NCBI GenBank assembly: GCA_001598975.1
Contig: BBXU01001030.1
Coordinates: forward strand, 1-55,384
DNA: 55,384 bases
DNA from: Parachlorella kessleri
Lineage: Eukaryota > Chlorophyta > Trebouxiophyceae > Chlorellales > Chlorellaceae
Reading direction: 5' to 3'
Part shown: one piece after another, positions 11,701 through 24,800 of the stretch
Numbering within the stretch: the stretch's first letter is position 1
Layout: each line of letters opens with the position of its first letter
The notes under the pieces: generated by a model
The model's database searches: none
What the model was told of the DNA's origin: nothing
The model's input: the letters and a program-made list of their open reading frames with translations, nothing else
Translations under genes and position numbers: made by a program

Positions 11701-14700
11701 TGCGTGCCTCATATTCGATGGCTTACAGTGAGAATCAGGGTCCTGGGACGCTGCTCCACCAAGCTAGGGAGAGAGGCTGGTGACTGGTCGCATTTTCAAA
11801 TGTTGTTGTGTAACTCAGGCCTGTACGTGATGGCCGACGGATTCTTTGTTGACCAAGTCCAGAGCCTGCGGTCTCAGGCAGGGGATGTGATTGTGTCCTT
11901 TGGTGGTGGCGCCAATGCTACGGAGCTAGCTCAGGCATGTCCATTAACGGTGGTGTGCTACGCTTTATGCCCGAGGAGGGAAAATTGCATGCAGCACATA
12001 TGGTCTTATGGTGCCAGGACTTGACGCGTGACATTCCACTGTAGCTGCGGAACATCACCTTCTGGGTTCAGGTGCTCCATGCAAGTCTGGTGCATGTGCA
12101 GTGAGGGTGGGGGCCTTAGGGTTGACACTACAGCTGCTGCTGCTGCTGCCGATTGGTACAGGTCGTCACCGATGTGTCTGCCTTGGCGGCTGAGTACCAG
12201 GAAGTAGTTGACACCTACAAGCTGAGCTGGGTAGAGTTTGATATCGAGGGTGCAGCATTGGTTGACAGCAGCTCAGTGGATCGCCGCAACAAGGCAATCA
12301 AGGTCTTGCAGGTGGGTATGTGAGGCCGAGGCGTGCTCTAGCTGGCAGCGTTCATTGAATGGCTTTTTGAGGTCATGTGGTGAGGGAGTAGCACTACATG
12401 TCTGTTGTAGTCAAAATGCGCTGTGGCGTTTCAAGAAACAATTATTCCTCTCGCCTGTAGGACGGCAACCCCAACCTCACAGTGTCCTATTGCCTGCCTG
12501 TGCTGCCTTCGGGGCTAAGTGCGGACGGCGTGGCCCTGCTATCCAATGCCTTGTCGAATGGTGTGCATGTGGACGTTGTTCAGGTGGGTGGGCGCAGCCG
12601 CGGCAGCATGACATCATAAGCACAGGTTTGCAGGGTGTTAGCAAGGGCCAATCGGTGGGCTTCCCTTTGCTTAGAATGGCTTTGCTGAAAGGCTTGGGAG
12701 CTGTTCATTCAAAACAACCTCGGTGCCCTTGATTGTTGGTCCGAGATTCTGTTTTGTGGTCTTTGACGTCGCCTCAGGTCATGGCCATGGACTTTGGCGA
12801 TGCTGCTGTCCCCGACCCTGCCGGGCGTATGGGCTTTCTTGCCATACAAGCTGCGCTTGCCACCCGCAACCAGACTGTTGCCCTGGGCCTCACCAGCGCC
12901 AAGATCGGCATCATCCCAATGATTGGGGTTAACGACGTTGCCTCAGAGGTGAGAAATAACGGCACGATTTCCCAGAGAAGGTGCTGAATGGGAGTCTATC
13001 ACACTCCTTACCTAGCCTTCGTCTTGTATCCCTCCCGCAGTTGCATGTGCCCTCACTTGCAAAACCTCCTAGACATCACAGTAAAGATCCAAATGCTCAA
13101 GCGCCTGGTATTGTACCACCTTCCTGCCCTGGTTGACTGATCTCATGGTGTGCAAGAGATTCGGACGAGAGGGCCTTTCGGTGCAGGTGTTCACCCTGGA
13201 GGATGCATGTGCGGTGGTTGACTTTGCAGCGACCACTGCTTGGGTGCGCAACACCGGGTTCTGGAGCGTGGGTCGGGACAAGTATGACGGCACCACTGCC
13301 GCTTCGTCCACATCCAGTGGCATTCCTCAGGTGCTGGGCGGTAGTCGTGATATAGGCTAATGATGCCACCCACGTCTACTTGCAAGGAGGTATTTGGATG
13401 TTTTTACTGTCAGCTGAGAGCAAAGTCAATGACAGGAATGCTGAAGCAGAGTGATGGCCGTGGTAGATGCCTCACCAGTGTTTGCGGTGGCCTCTGCAGG
13501 ATGACTGGGCATTCACACGCCTCTTCCATCCACTGCGGTGCAAGGTGAGCTGGTGTCTGCCAGCGTCACTTCTCGGTGGTGGCAGCCAAGGTGTAAAGTG
13601 TGCTGAGCGGGCTCAAGTTCACGTGTTCTGAGCATGCTGCAGGCCACGAGCAATGTGACGTTCTCCTTCTTCGTCAAAGGTACGAAGTAGGGCAGTGCAT
13701 GGAAGGCTTTGCAAGGGTGGCTTGCTGGGTACTGGTGAACCTGCTGATGCCGGTGGCTGCCGATCAGCCTCACGTACATGCATGGGAAAATGTGCTGTGA
13801 CCCAAGCCACTGGCATAAATTACCATAACAGGGAGTGTGGGTTGTGTTGGTGCAGGGGTGCCTGCGTCCATGCTCCAGAGCTGCGGCGAGGTTGTCTGCC
13901 AGGCTGTCTCTGGTGCAGCTGCAGCTACAATGGCAACTTGCACAGTTGTTGCAATCGTGGATGCAACGGGGGCCAATGCCACTGGTAAGCGTTGCATGGT
14001 GGCTGCCATGTCATTCTCACCCTTCCCAGTGGCCGAATGCTACCATAGCGAATGTTGGAAGAGACGGTCTGAGTGTGAGAGTGCCATCCTTGATGCTGCA
14101 GCACAACCACTTTACTGTCCTGCAGTGCCACGAACCTATATCCGTCTGGGTTTCTCCACAAGCAGCCCCACAGTCACGCGGCAGGTATTGGAGACAGCAT
14201 CCCAGGATGTGGCTGCCTCACTTTCCAACCTGGGCCTCATGCTGGACTCCGAGGCTCTAACAACCCTGTCGGCGCTGCCTTTCCTTATGAACCCCCCTAC
14301 ACCTTCCCCTTCCCCTGCTCCCACGGCCAGAACCAACAGCATCAGCACTGAGAGTGTGGGCGGTGGCAGCAGCAGCAGCGTTGCAGCAACCAGCACCACT
14401 ATTGCGAAGGTTTTGTGGCTGACTAGCCTGTCTAAAAGTGCTGGGAACAGTCGGACGAGCGGCCACAGAAGCAGCAAAAGCCGCCTTGTGAAGGGAGCAC
14501 TCATTGGGGGAGTGGTAGGCGGGGTGGTGGCCCTCGCTGTGCTGGCGGGACTGGCAGTGTATGTGGTAAGCAGGGCTTGCTGTACTGTGGCGCCAGCTGT
14601 AATGCAAGTGTACTGCAGGGTGGCCAGGGCGGGATGCCTTGGCATGCATGGCTTTAGCCCATATGCGGGGCTGCAACTGCATGTCGTCGCGCGGCTTCCA

Positions 14701-15246
14701 CCTTGTGCGTGGGTGGTGGGATTCATAATGACTGTTGTGTCACCTGCATGCCTTCCTGCAGAGGCGCCAGAAGCGCAGAACTGGCAAGTTTGAGGGCCCA
14801 GAGGACGAGGTTCTAGTTTACCCCAAAGCAAGCACACCTCGATCCCCTCAGCCACCCTCACCACCGGTGAGCTTGCACTGAGCTCCTGTGCCCAACACCG
14901 GTGCCAAGGACGGCTGGGGCCCTCCAAAGGCACACAGGGGTCCAGCAAAGACCAGCAATGGTTCCATGCTGTACCAGTCCTTTGTATGTGCAGAAGTGGA
15001 TAATGGCTACAAGGATACTGTGCCTCAGCAAATGGATTGAAGTAAAAGCTGCACTGCCAGTTGCACCGTCTTCTCACCATATTCCCTGATGCTGCGTAGG
15101 TCTTTGGCCCCCCCATGAAAGTGGTAGAGTACCTCGGACAGGTTGGCGACACATTCAGCGTGGGGAGTCCCCGCAACCCTGGGAATGCAACTCCCCGCCC
15201 GGCTGCTGCACGACAAAACAGCGCAGACCCCAGTCGGTTCGTATAG
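8766..15246 (+). CDS. secreted type I membrane protein: degenerate chitin deacetylase (CE4) domain + GH18 chitinase, 957 aa
   Basis: Twenty-one exons join in frame: 8766-8841, 8932-9048, 9162-9385, 9568-9674, 10037-10148, 10300-10482, 10623-10745, 10925-11023, 11213-11293, 11506-11635, 11819-11949, 12162-12311, 12461-12583, 12778-12948, 13187-13330, 13500-13544, 13643-13679, 13856-13984, 14126-14565, 14762-14866, 15100-15246. Residues 1-24 are a signal peptide. Residues 26-290 follow the chitin-deacetylase pattern (CDADALCKC, TPQFMVLTNTGAV, GHEIATQSLSG, GFRAPYLT, LWEFPIL), but TFDD reads TNTG and the HxxxH histidines are gone. A Cys-rich linker follows (about 300-347). Residues 375-672 form a GH18 barrel: SFGGGANATEL, WVEFDIEG (acid at about 490), VMAMDFGD, GFWSVGRD. 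A beta-type region, a Ser/Thr/Pro stalk, one membrane span (about 851-874) and a basic/Pro tail complete it. It probably acts on chitin or related glycans at the cell surface. Intron 4 uses a GC donor (gcaagt). Exons 9 and 11 have the least certain ends. Confidence 0.8.
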
Positions 15247-15861
15247 TGGGCTTGGTGTGGGTAGCTGACAGGCTTTCCAGGAAAGGCTTTAAAATAAGGG
15301 ATGCCTGCCTAAGTTCTTAGGCGCGGTTCTTATAAGAACGCATATATCAAGAACTCCTTCCTGCTCCTTCTATCTCCACATCCTTCATGCTTTCGGCCAG
15401 TGTATTTCCCACCTTCAGTTGGTTATATCATGCATTTCCGTTTCCTGATCGACCTATCCGTTGTTGTGTTTTGTTGAGTAACACCAAAGCCTTTGAAAAT
15501 AGCCTGCCAACACTTCGCCACGCCCCATCAGGCCATCATTGATTTGTATGCACAACCAAACGCTCACAGAACAGGTTTGAGGCAGAAAATTATGGGATAG
15601 GCGTGGCCATAGGTATCACACACTTTGTTCCAGCCACCGAACGCCAAACATGGAAAACATGCCCCCCAGTCCGGCCTGCGCTGCCTGCTGGCACTCTCGT
15701 GGCGCGGCTTCCAGCACGATTGTTCCAGCAATTTTACAACAGTACCCTAGTCGCGATCGACTTCATACAGGTGCAAAGCCTGGCATTAAGTATACTTCAT
15801 CTGGACGCTGCATCGCTGGGTGGTAGCACCTTGGCTCGCTGTGCACGCCGCTTCGGCCACC
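15247..15861. other. intergenic between two plus-strand genes
   Basis: 615 bp hold the 3' UTR of the CE4-GH18 gene and the promoter and 5' UTR of the synthetase-lyase fusion gene. No coding exon was recognised. The ATG at 15862 sits in a strong eukaryotic context (gccaccATGA), which supports the chosen start. Confidence 0.55.
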
Positions 15862-18800
15862 ATGACTCCCCAACTCGTTACCATGCCCGATGTGCTGGCA
15901 GGGGAGGAATCCTTGCCAGCAATCTTCGTGGGATCAGGAGGGCCATCTTTCACCCGAGGTGACCTACAGCACCTTGTCGTGCAGTTTGCTGAGACCCTTA
16001 AAAAGTCAGGCATCAAGCCAGGGGACACTATCACCATCGCGGACCTTAACACAGTGAGTGTGGTTGGGGTCACAACTTTAGGGTGCCTCCCATGTTGGAC
16101 ATGCGGTGTGAGTGATTGACTCAGCCAGCAGCTACATGCATGCTAAGGGCTCTAGGCTTAGGCAACCCAGCACTTATTGTGGCCAACAAAATGAAAGTGT
16201 CGGGTCCAAGGAAGGAACTCTTGACTCTTGCGGGATCTTGGCTCGCTTGCTCAGTCTGTTCGGCTGATACCTCCGCCGGCCTTCCAGCCTGCGCCTACTA
16301 ACCACTAGCTTCCGGTAGTGGGAAAAGCTTAACAATATCTTTCTTTGGCAGGTGGAATATGTTGTGGCCTTCCTTGGGGCTATCTATGCCCGGGCTGTGG
16401 CAGCACCGCTGAACTCAGCTTACAGGCCGGTGAGTGGGAAAGTGGGCGTTTGGGGCACGTAGAGTGGTCACGCAGCAATGAATCCCCCGCCGCGTTGTGC
16501 TCCACCTTAGGATACGTTGTGAAGGTACCCTAGCTCGATTCTGCTCTAGCTTGCTTCTGCCGTCTTGCTGGGGTGACCGGTCAAGAGTCCAGCTGCGCAA
16601 ACAACACTGGAATGCGAGGGGCTGCCAAGGGCACTTTTGACTTGAGGTACGTGCCGATCCCGCCAGCAAGTTGTCGCTGGGGGGTTGCAGGCACTAGGTG
16701 GTTGCCAAACAGCACACCTTGTGCAACGAAACTCATGGAGTGCAGGATGAGTTCAAGTTCTACATGGAGGACGCCGCGAGCAAGCTGCTGGTGGTAGGGC
16801 CCAAGGGCAACGAGAACGCTGAGGGCACCGGGTTGGTGCCGTCGATCAGTGTGGAGGTGCAGCATGGTGATGGCAAAGGTGAGTTGCTTCACTGAGAGTA
16901 ATGTTTTTCCTTGGGTGGGTGTGTTGAAGGCTGAACTGGGAGAACATGCAGCGGGGGCAGGGCTCGTGCCCTTTGATCAGCCTGGAGGTGCACAGGCACT
17001 AGCCAGAAGGTTGGGTTTTGTGAGGTGGCACATGGCTAGCCCTGCTGGTGGGCGCCTTGTGATTGACAAGAAGCTCAACAGACGGGGCTGGTCGCACCTG
17101 CTAGGGTGGCAGTACAGGGCAGCGATGCCAAGGGTGAGGTGCCCATGCAAGCCTTGGGTTGTGTGTCGAGCGTGATTGGAGGGGTGGGGCGTGAGTGCCA
17201 TGCCTACCACAGTGCAGCATGCACTCTCTGGAACTGTGGGTGAGATGGTGGTTGTGGTTTCACCCACCTTCCCTCGTCCCCATCATCATTGCTCCTTCTC
17301 AACCTGACTTCAACTTCCGCCCCTTCCTGGCCAGCAGGCGGGCACAAGCTGGAAGTTAAGTTGCGCACGGGGGAGCTGGCCCTGTCCCAGGCGCCAGCTG
17401 GCACTGCCAGCCTGTCAGACCCGCCCACCCCCGACGATGTGGGCCTGTTCCTCCACACCTCCGGCACCACCAGCCGCCCCAAGGGGGTGCCCCTGACGCA
17501 GGCCAACCTGGTGGCCTCGATTGCAAACATCGTGGACGTGAGTGTGCGGCTGCGGCTGGGACCCCAGTGCGGGGTCCGTCCTGTCAGCAGGGGGTGGGGG
17601 TCGCTGTGGGGTCCGTCCTGTCAGCTGGGGTGGGTGCAAGGTGGGGTGCGTGCAGTCAGCAGGGGGTGGGCGTGTATCATGGACGAGGGGGCTGGCAACA
17701 CCGGCTGGCAAGGGCCATCATGGGCGAGTTGGGGGTGACTAGGTAGCTATGCAGCGACACCTGCCATAAACCCAAAGCTTGCCAGTGGAAGGCGTCGATC
17801 CAAAGATCTGTGCCCTGTGTGGCTGCAGCAGGTCCAGCCGCACAACTCACCCCCCGACTCATCCCATACACATCTCGCTTGCAGACGTACGAGTTCACCC
17901 CCGAGGACCGCTCCCTCCTGGTCATGCCCCTGTTCCACGTGCACGGCCTCATGGCGGGCCTGCTGGCCCCGCTGGCCGCCAGGGCTGCGGTCATCCTGCC
18001 CGCCAAGGGCGGCTTCTCTGCCACCACCTTCTGGAAGGATGCGGTGGACTACGGCATGACCTTCTACACAGCGGTGCCCACCATGCACCAGGTAGGGGCG
18101 GGGCGGGGCGTTTTGAGTGTGAGGACTCGTGGGGGCATGGACAGTTATGGTGGGCTGTGGGCATGGCTGCTGTTCCTAACCAACCCCCCTTTGCGTGTCA
18201 TGTTTTTGAGTATCTCGTGTCCCACTCCTGCCCCCTGTGCAGATCCTGGTATCCCGGGCGGATCAGGACTATCCTAAAGACGGCCCGCCCCCGCTGCGCG
18301 CGATTCGCTCCTGCAGCTCCTCTCTGGCCCCCGCCACCCTGGAGAAGCTGGAGAAAGCGTTCAGGGCGCCCGTGCTGGAGGTGGGCCTGTTGCTAGAGAT
18401 CCCCCGGGGCTGGGTTGTGATCGGAATGGGCTAGGGTCTGTTCGAGCTTAGGTCCCCTGGCGTCTGCCAGCCTGGGCAAGCAGGAGAAGGACTTCAAGGG
18501 CCCTCGGGCGCCAGGGAGGTTTGCTTTGATGGCAGCTGTGTTATCACGACCTGGGCAGGAGCCGGAGAGCGCGGAACCACTTGGCGCCTGGCCCCCTAAG
18601 AACTCCGAATACTTATTTGAACATTCGTGGCGGAGGTTGGTGTTGTTAATGGAGTTTCTCGGGGTTGGTGAGGGAGGTTCAAGTTAGCTGGCTCTGGCTC
18701 TTCCACGGCGGTAAGCCTGAGGGACTTGCATCCTCTTGGTACTTTCAATAGTACCAGACAGTCTGCTATGCCACCCGGAATGGCGAATTTCGTGGTCAAG

Positions 18801-21800
18801 AGTCAAGTTGCAGCTCAGTTATAGCGATATTTGCAGCTTGATGGCTGCTACCTCTTTCTGGGTGATGACTAACTCCCTGGCCTCAACGACTCATGCAGGC
18901 CTACGCGATGACTGAGGCCTCCCACCAGATGACCTCCAACCCCCTCCCCAAGCACGGCCCCCACAAGCCCGGGACGGTGGGCAAGGCACAGGGCTCTGTC
19001 AAGGTGCGGACATCGCCTGGATCTGCTGTTTGGTATCAGCTTGATGTCTGCGTTTAGGGTAGATGGTCTGTATACATGTGTGTGACTGTGGGTAGGGCGC
19101 AGGGCTTTGTCAAGGTGCGGAGGTTGCCTGGCTCGCTGGCTGGGAAGGGTGAGGGTGCTTCCAAATGTGAAACTGGGGTAAGGTCCGCGTCGTTGTCGTG
19201 GTGAGGACATTGCCTGGCCCTCCTGCTAAGGGAGGTTATGATTATGCCACCACCACAGGTGTGACATGGTGGGCAAAGGTACAAGGCCTTGTAGAGGTGG
19301 GGATGATGCTTGGCTCTGCTTGTGGTGGAGGCACGACGCCTGGATTACAACATGCAGAAGGCTGGCCTCAAGTGCTCGCTCTGATATTGCATCAGCTGGA
19401 GGGAAGGGGGGGGGGGGGGGGTCGGGGGGGGGCGTTGAGGGACCCTATGTGTGTCATCCCAGGCTCCCTGGACCGTTCTCACGTCACCATTCTGGACGAT
19501 GATTCGGAGCCGGAACGCCGGCAGGAAGGGGACAGGACCATGCAGATGATGACCCATCCCCCCCCTCCGTAGGTCACCATCCTGGATGACAAATTCCAGG
19601 AGCTGGGCACTGGGCAGATTGGGGAGGTGTGCATCCGGGGCCCCAACGTGACTAAGGGTTATCTAAACAACCCCAAAGCCAACGAGGAGGCGTTTGGAGG
19701 TGCGGGACAAACTAGCGCTGCCAGGTGGCAGCTAGGGCTTGGACCGCGAACACACACTGCGCGAAGCCCGCTGTGCAGCCTAGTGCCCTTTTGTAGAGCG
19801 CTGTTTTGAAAGACGCACCCCTGCTTGCCACCGTTATGTGTGGAGCAGCTCGTATACCTGCGGTTTAGTAGAGCTCCCCTGCATAGGTTAGTTGGCCTGC
19901 AGCTCGGCTGACTCACAGAGAGTCGTGATTGGTACGGTTTACCCAACCCCCGCGGGCGTCTGCTGCGGACCCTGATGTGGTAGGGTCCACGTGGGCCCAT
20001 TGAAACTGTGGAACTGTGGAAGCCAACACATGTACTGACACAAAGAAGGTGTGGCCCTCAGGGGCCCCACTGCTGCCCACATGATGCATCTTGCAATCCC
20101 CCTGAAGGCGGCTGGTTCCCTAAAGCCATGACTCGTGCGGTTACATAACCCCCTGCAGGCGGCTGGTTCCACACCGGCGACCAGGGCTTCCTGGATGAGG
20201 AGGGCTACCTCACGCTGACGGGGCGGATCAAGGAGCTCATCAACCGGGGCGGGGAGAAGATCTCACCCATCGAGGTATGTTGGTTCTGCCCCTTTTCTCT
20301 CCCTCGCTTGCGCTGCTGCGCCGGACCTGCACCTCTCGCTCCCTGCCCAAAGCAGGCGCTTTGGGCAAGCTTGTCATTCCCTTGAAACACATCAAGCGTG
20401 TGGTGGAGGTTCTGAAGTGATTGGCTACAAATGGACAAGCTGCTGCTAGCCCCAGCTGAAAAAGCGTTTTCTAACACTTTACACAGCAGCAGCAGCATGC
20501 TGCCCGGTAACAATTCACATGGCAAGCTAGTGATTGCCTGTAGCTGAATGGAGTAGCTCCTGCCCGCCTTTGGTGGCAGACGCCAGCATGAAACTCCGCT
20601 TGCCTGCAGAGCTGAGCTAGTAGGGTCTTGCTACTCCAGTCGCCTCAGCTGTCCTGTGCAGGTCGGTGGGTGCTGCCGTCGCTGCCGCTGAAGCATCCAG
20701 GGGCCAAGAATCTCCAGATTCCTAAGAATTCATTTCACCTGGGTATGTTGTGCAGGTGGATGGGGTGCTGCTGTCGCACCCCCAGGTGGCGGAGGCGGTG
20801 TCCTTCGCGGCCCCTGACGAGAAGTATGGGGAGGTGGTGAGTCGTGACTTTTGGCTTCCCTAGACAGGGGTGGGGACAGAGTTGTGTGCATACTGTAGCG
20901 GCAGTGCAGAATGCTTCAGTCCAAGCCAGGCTACTGCATGTTGGCATGAAAAACCGAGACAACCCACTGTGGTCATGCTCCTGCAGTAGCGGTAGCATTG
21001 GCGTCCACCTTGAGTCGCCGATGCGGAGCAGATGACCAAGCCTTACCCACCCTAACTTGACACGTGTTGCCGCAGGTGGCTGCTGCCATGGTGCTCACCC
21101 CCGAGGGCAAGTCCAACCCAGACATCGAGAAGAGCATCAGGGACCACGCGGCACACAGGCTGGCAGCATTCAAGGTGGGGCATGTCTTGGGAAAGGGGTT
21201 TTGTCGTTAGCTTCTCTGCGACATCTGCTGCACAGCGTCTCATTTTTAGTAGCTGGGAGGCAGGGACCGCCCCCATTTGTCACCCGCCTAGTAAGCGCAT
21301 GTTATGTGTTATAGATGCAGCCGCGCCAAGTGCAGCGGTGGTGTCATTCATGCATTGCAGGTGCCCGCAAAGATGTTTTTTGCTGACGAGTTGCCCAAGA
21401 CCGCCACCGGCAAGATCCAGCGGCGCTTCATGGTGGACGCATTCATCAACAAGAAGCAGGGTGAGTCAATGTGAGTCAGAAGGAAGAAGCAGAAGGGGGG
21501 GGGGGGGGCGTAGCAGTCTTGGGCACCAGTCATGAGTGGGACTAAGTGGGCAGGGGGGAGTTGGGGTGGGGAACCTGCGAGAGGTGCACTTGGTTCTGAA
21601 GAGAGGTTGGGACTTCGGTCAGAGTAGTGTCACGCGTCGCGTCGTTCATGCCAGGGTCTGGATGCGGTATACTACCTTGTGATTTTGCCAGCCTAGGGTT
21701 CTCATTCTTGGGACCACCGATCTCGTCCAATCTGTCCCTTGGTCAGGCTGCGTTTAGGATGTTTGTTTCGACCCCCCTTCCCTGGAAACTCCCTTCCTCT

Positions 21801-24800
21801 GGGGCGCGTCTAGGATCACACGGCGGCTGACCAGCAGCTGGTGCCTGCCTGTGTCCAGGTGAGTGATGGTGGGGGGCCCGCGTGGCGGTGAAGACCAGGC
21901 TAGAAGCTTCATGAAGGGGCCGGTCACCACTGGGCAGCGAGGGAATAAGAGCTGAGAGGAAAGTCACAGGATAGTCTGCGGCCCCTGAGTGTGCTTGGAT
22001 ACCGACCATTGGCGCCGCCCGCAGCTTGGTGCGGTAGCACAGGACCCCTTGTACCCGACAAGCCGTCCCAAGCCCCACTCATGCAACCAAGCAAGCAAGC
22101 AAGATCCACTGGCACCAGGAAAAAGAATGTGGGTTTGAGCGCTTTTTAAAACTTGGAGCGGGCAGTATGTCTGCCCCGCGCGCATGATTTGCAAACTCAA
22201 TGCTATGTATGCCCATTTTTGTCGCGACATGCCGCTCTGCGCCTCCAATGCAATTGCGGGAGTTGCAGGGTCTACCTACTTGGTAGAGAGAGTCGCGGTT
22301 GGGAGTGGTCTAGTTTGTACTACCATTGCTTGAGCGCTGCTCCGGTCCTCTCAGTCTCGGCCTAGGCTCGGCTTAGGCTCGGTGCTTAAACTCACAAATG
22401 CTGGGTGCGTTAGTTGGGGGGAGTGGCCTGGTAAACCTTTGGCGTTTTGAGTGGAGGAACGCTTTGGAGGAGTGATATGCTGGCAGGCGGGCCCTTTGCA
22501 GCCTGCTCAAGCAGGCCGTTGAGCTTGCCTGCCACCACTCCTGCGATCCTCTGCCCAACCAGCTGACCCTGTTGCATTGGCTGCTCCTCCTGACAGCTGC
22601 CCCGGGTTGGTACACCACATGTAACCAACACATGCAGCCTCATCCCATGGCATGCTTGTGACCAGCTGGCAGTGTTACCTTTAGTGCCAGCAGAAGCAGT
22701 GGTCGAGTGTGCAAACCGAACCGGACCTCTAAGCTGAGTGACAGTGCATACCACAAGCCTCTTCTCCTGAGTTACTGTACTCAGATAAAGCCGCTCGCAG
22801 CTTGATGCCTCCCAGGAGCGCAGGACAGTGGTGGTACGCTGTTGGACCAGAATACTTGGGGCCTAGCAGTTGGCTTGGACAAGGTCGCCCAGTCGGCTAC
22901 TTCCTGGCGGCCCAGACTAGTCTAGTCTAGTCTAACAGCGTACCGTGACCTGACCATGCTGCCGTGAGTCCCCAAGTGGTGGCCCAGAGTCTGCCCACCA
23001 ACTGACCCTGGACGGTCTCCGCATGCTTTTGCAGCTGCCCCCAAGCAGCCCAAGCTGGACCTTGACAAGCTGCCAAACGATGGCTACTTCCTGACCGCCA
23101 AGGCGCTGGCGGCCCTGGGGGTGCGCCACATGTTTGGGGTCATTGGCATACCCGTCACGCAGCTGGCCTCGGCTGTTCAGGTGGGTGTTGGGGTGGGTGG
23201 TGTCGGGAGGATAAATAGTGAGCACGGCATTGTTCAGGGGACTGCATGGCATGCTCAGCATGGTCAGCTGGCCTATGCTGCCCAGGTGGTTGAATGGCCT
23301 TGTCAGCCGCCCTTCTTGGGGGTGTGCCGGGTCTTGGCATGACCCAGCCATTCAAGCTGCCCTGCGCAGGCCTGCGGCATCCGCTTCATCAGCTGCCGCA
23401 ACGAGCAGGCCGCGGGCTACGCCGCCGCCGCTGCCGGCTTCCTGACTGGCGTGCCCGGGGTGTTCCTGACGGTGTCGGGGCCGGGGGTGGTGCACGGACT
23501 GGCCGGGCTGAGCGACGCCCAGATCAACTGCTGGCCCCTGATCATGATCAGCGGCAGCTGCGAGCAGGTGAGCGGTGGTCGCAGCAAGCCTTCCTGCTCC
23601 AGGCCGGAACGGTGGGGCTGTGTGCATGAGAGATCCGGTAGGGCTTCAGAGTTATGGCCTCCGGGGGGTAAGAACGGTGCTGGTGGCAATGGTTGGATAT
23701 GAGGCTGTTGGTGACGGTGGCTTTTGTTCGTCACGAAGGTTCCTTGCCAAGCCTCTCTGGGGACTGCATGTGACGGTGGGCAAGACGAGAGTGGTCCAGC
23801 TAGCAGCCACATGACTCGCGGTGCCTTGCCCAAAAGCCAGGGGATGTGAATGCAGAACCAGGTCGGCAAGGGCGCTTTCAGGAGCTAAACCCAGCTGGCA
23901 CTCTTGACTACACAGACACATCAGGCCTTGCCCACGGGGGATTTGAATGCAGAACGAGGTTGGCAAGGGCGCATTTCAGGAGCTGGACCAGCTGGCGGCG
24001 GTACAGCAGTACGTCAAGTACGCTGGGCAGGCAACCTCCACAGCAGACATCCCCCGGGTGGTGGCTGAGGCCTTCCAGGTAGGCAACCTGCACCTGCACT
24101 GTACTTCCCAGGCATGGCAATGTACAAGGCAGGCATGCCGGGCTGCCAGGTCCGCAGGTATCCCCTGGTGGTGTGGCAGGGGCTCCCTCAGAAAGCGTGT
24201 TTAAGGATTCCCACGCTGTCGCAGGTTCACCTTGGCAGTACTAGGACCGCAGTTTGCGGGCCAGGCGTGTCTGATGCTTATTGCCCGCCCTACCCCTTAC
24301 AGGCCACCCTGGCTGGCTGCCCGGGCGCCGCGTACGTGGACATCCCCTCTAACATCCTCATGAGCTCGGTGGACGATCCCCAGCAGGCACAGCAGGCCCT
24401 GGGGGCGGTGCCCCAGGCGCCCAGGGCGCCCAAGCCGCAGGCGCCGGAGGCTGACCTGGCCGCAGCAGTGCAGCTGCTGCGGGGAGCTAGGAAGTGAGTG
24501 GGGCTGGAGAGCCTGGTTGGTTTTCCGACGATCTTGGAGTTTATTAGTCATCATTAGGGTAGGTGTATCCAACAGTGAAGACGGGGCTGTGCATGGGTGT
24601 CGGTGACTGACGGTGGAAGGGTTTGTTCTTGTTTGATAGTGGCAGGGCAGCTGGTGTCGAGTGGCAAGCCCGCGGCGCTTTGACATGCGGAGGCCTTCTG
24701 GGAGACTTTCTTAAGGGCAACCCGGCCACCCAGTGTCTCGTAACAGGCTCAGTACCTGGAAGCCAGTCCTGATGTGTTCTACTGGGGGCTGCTGCAGGCC

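Noticed and set aside
14136..15176. Minus-strand ORF of 346 aa
   Set aside because: Antisense shadow of the stalk, membrane and tail exons of the CE4-GH18 gene, with no domain of its own.
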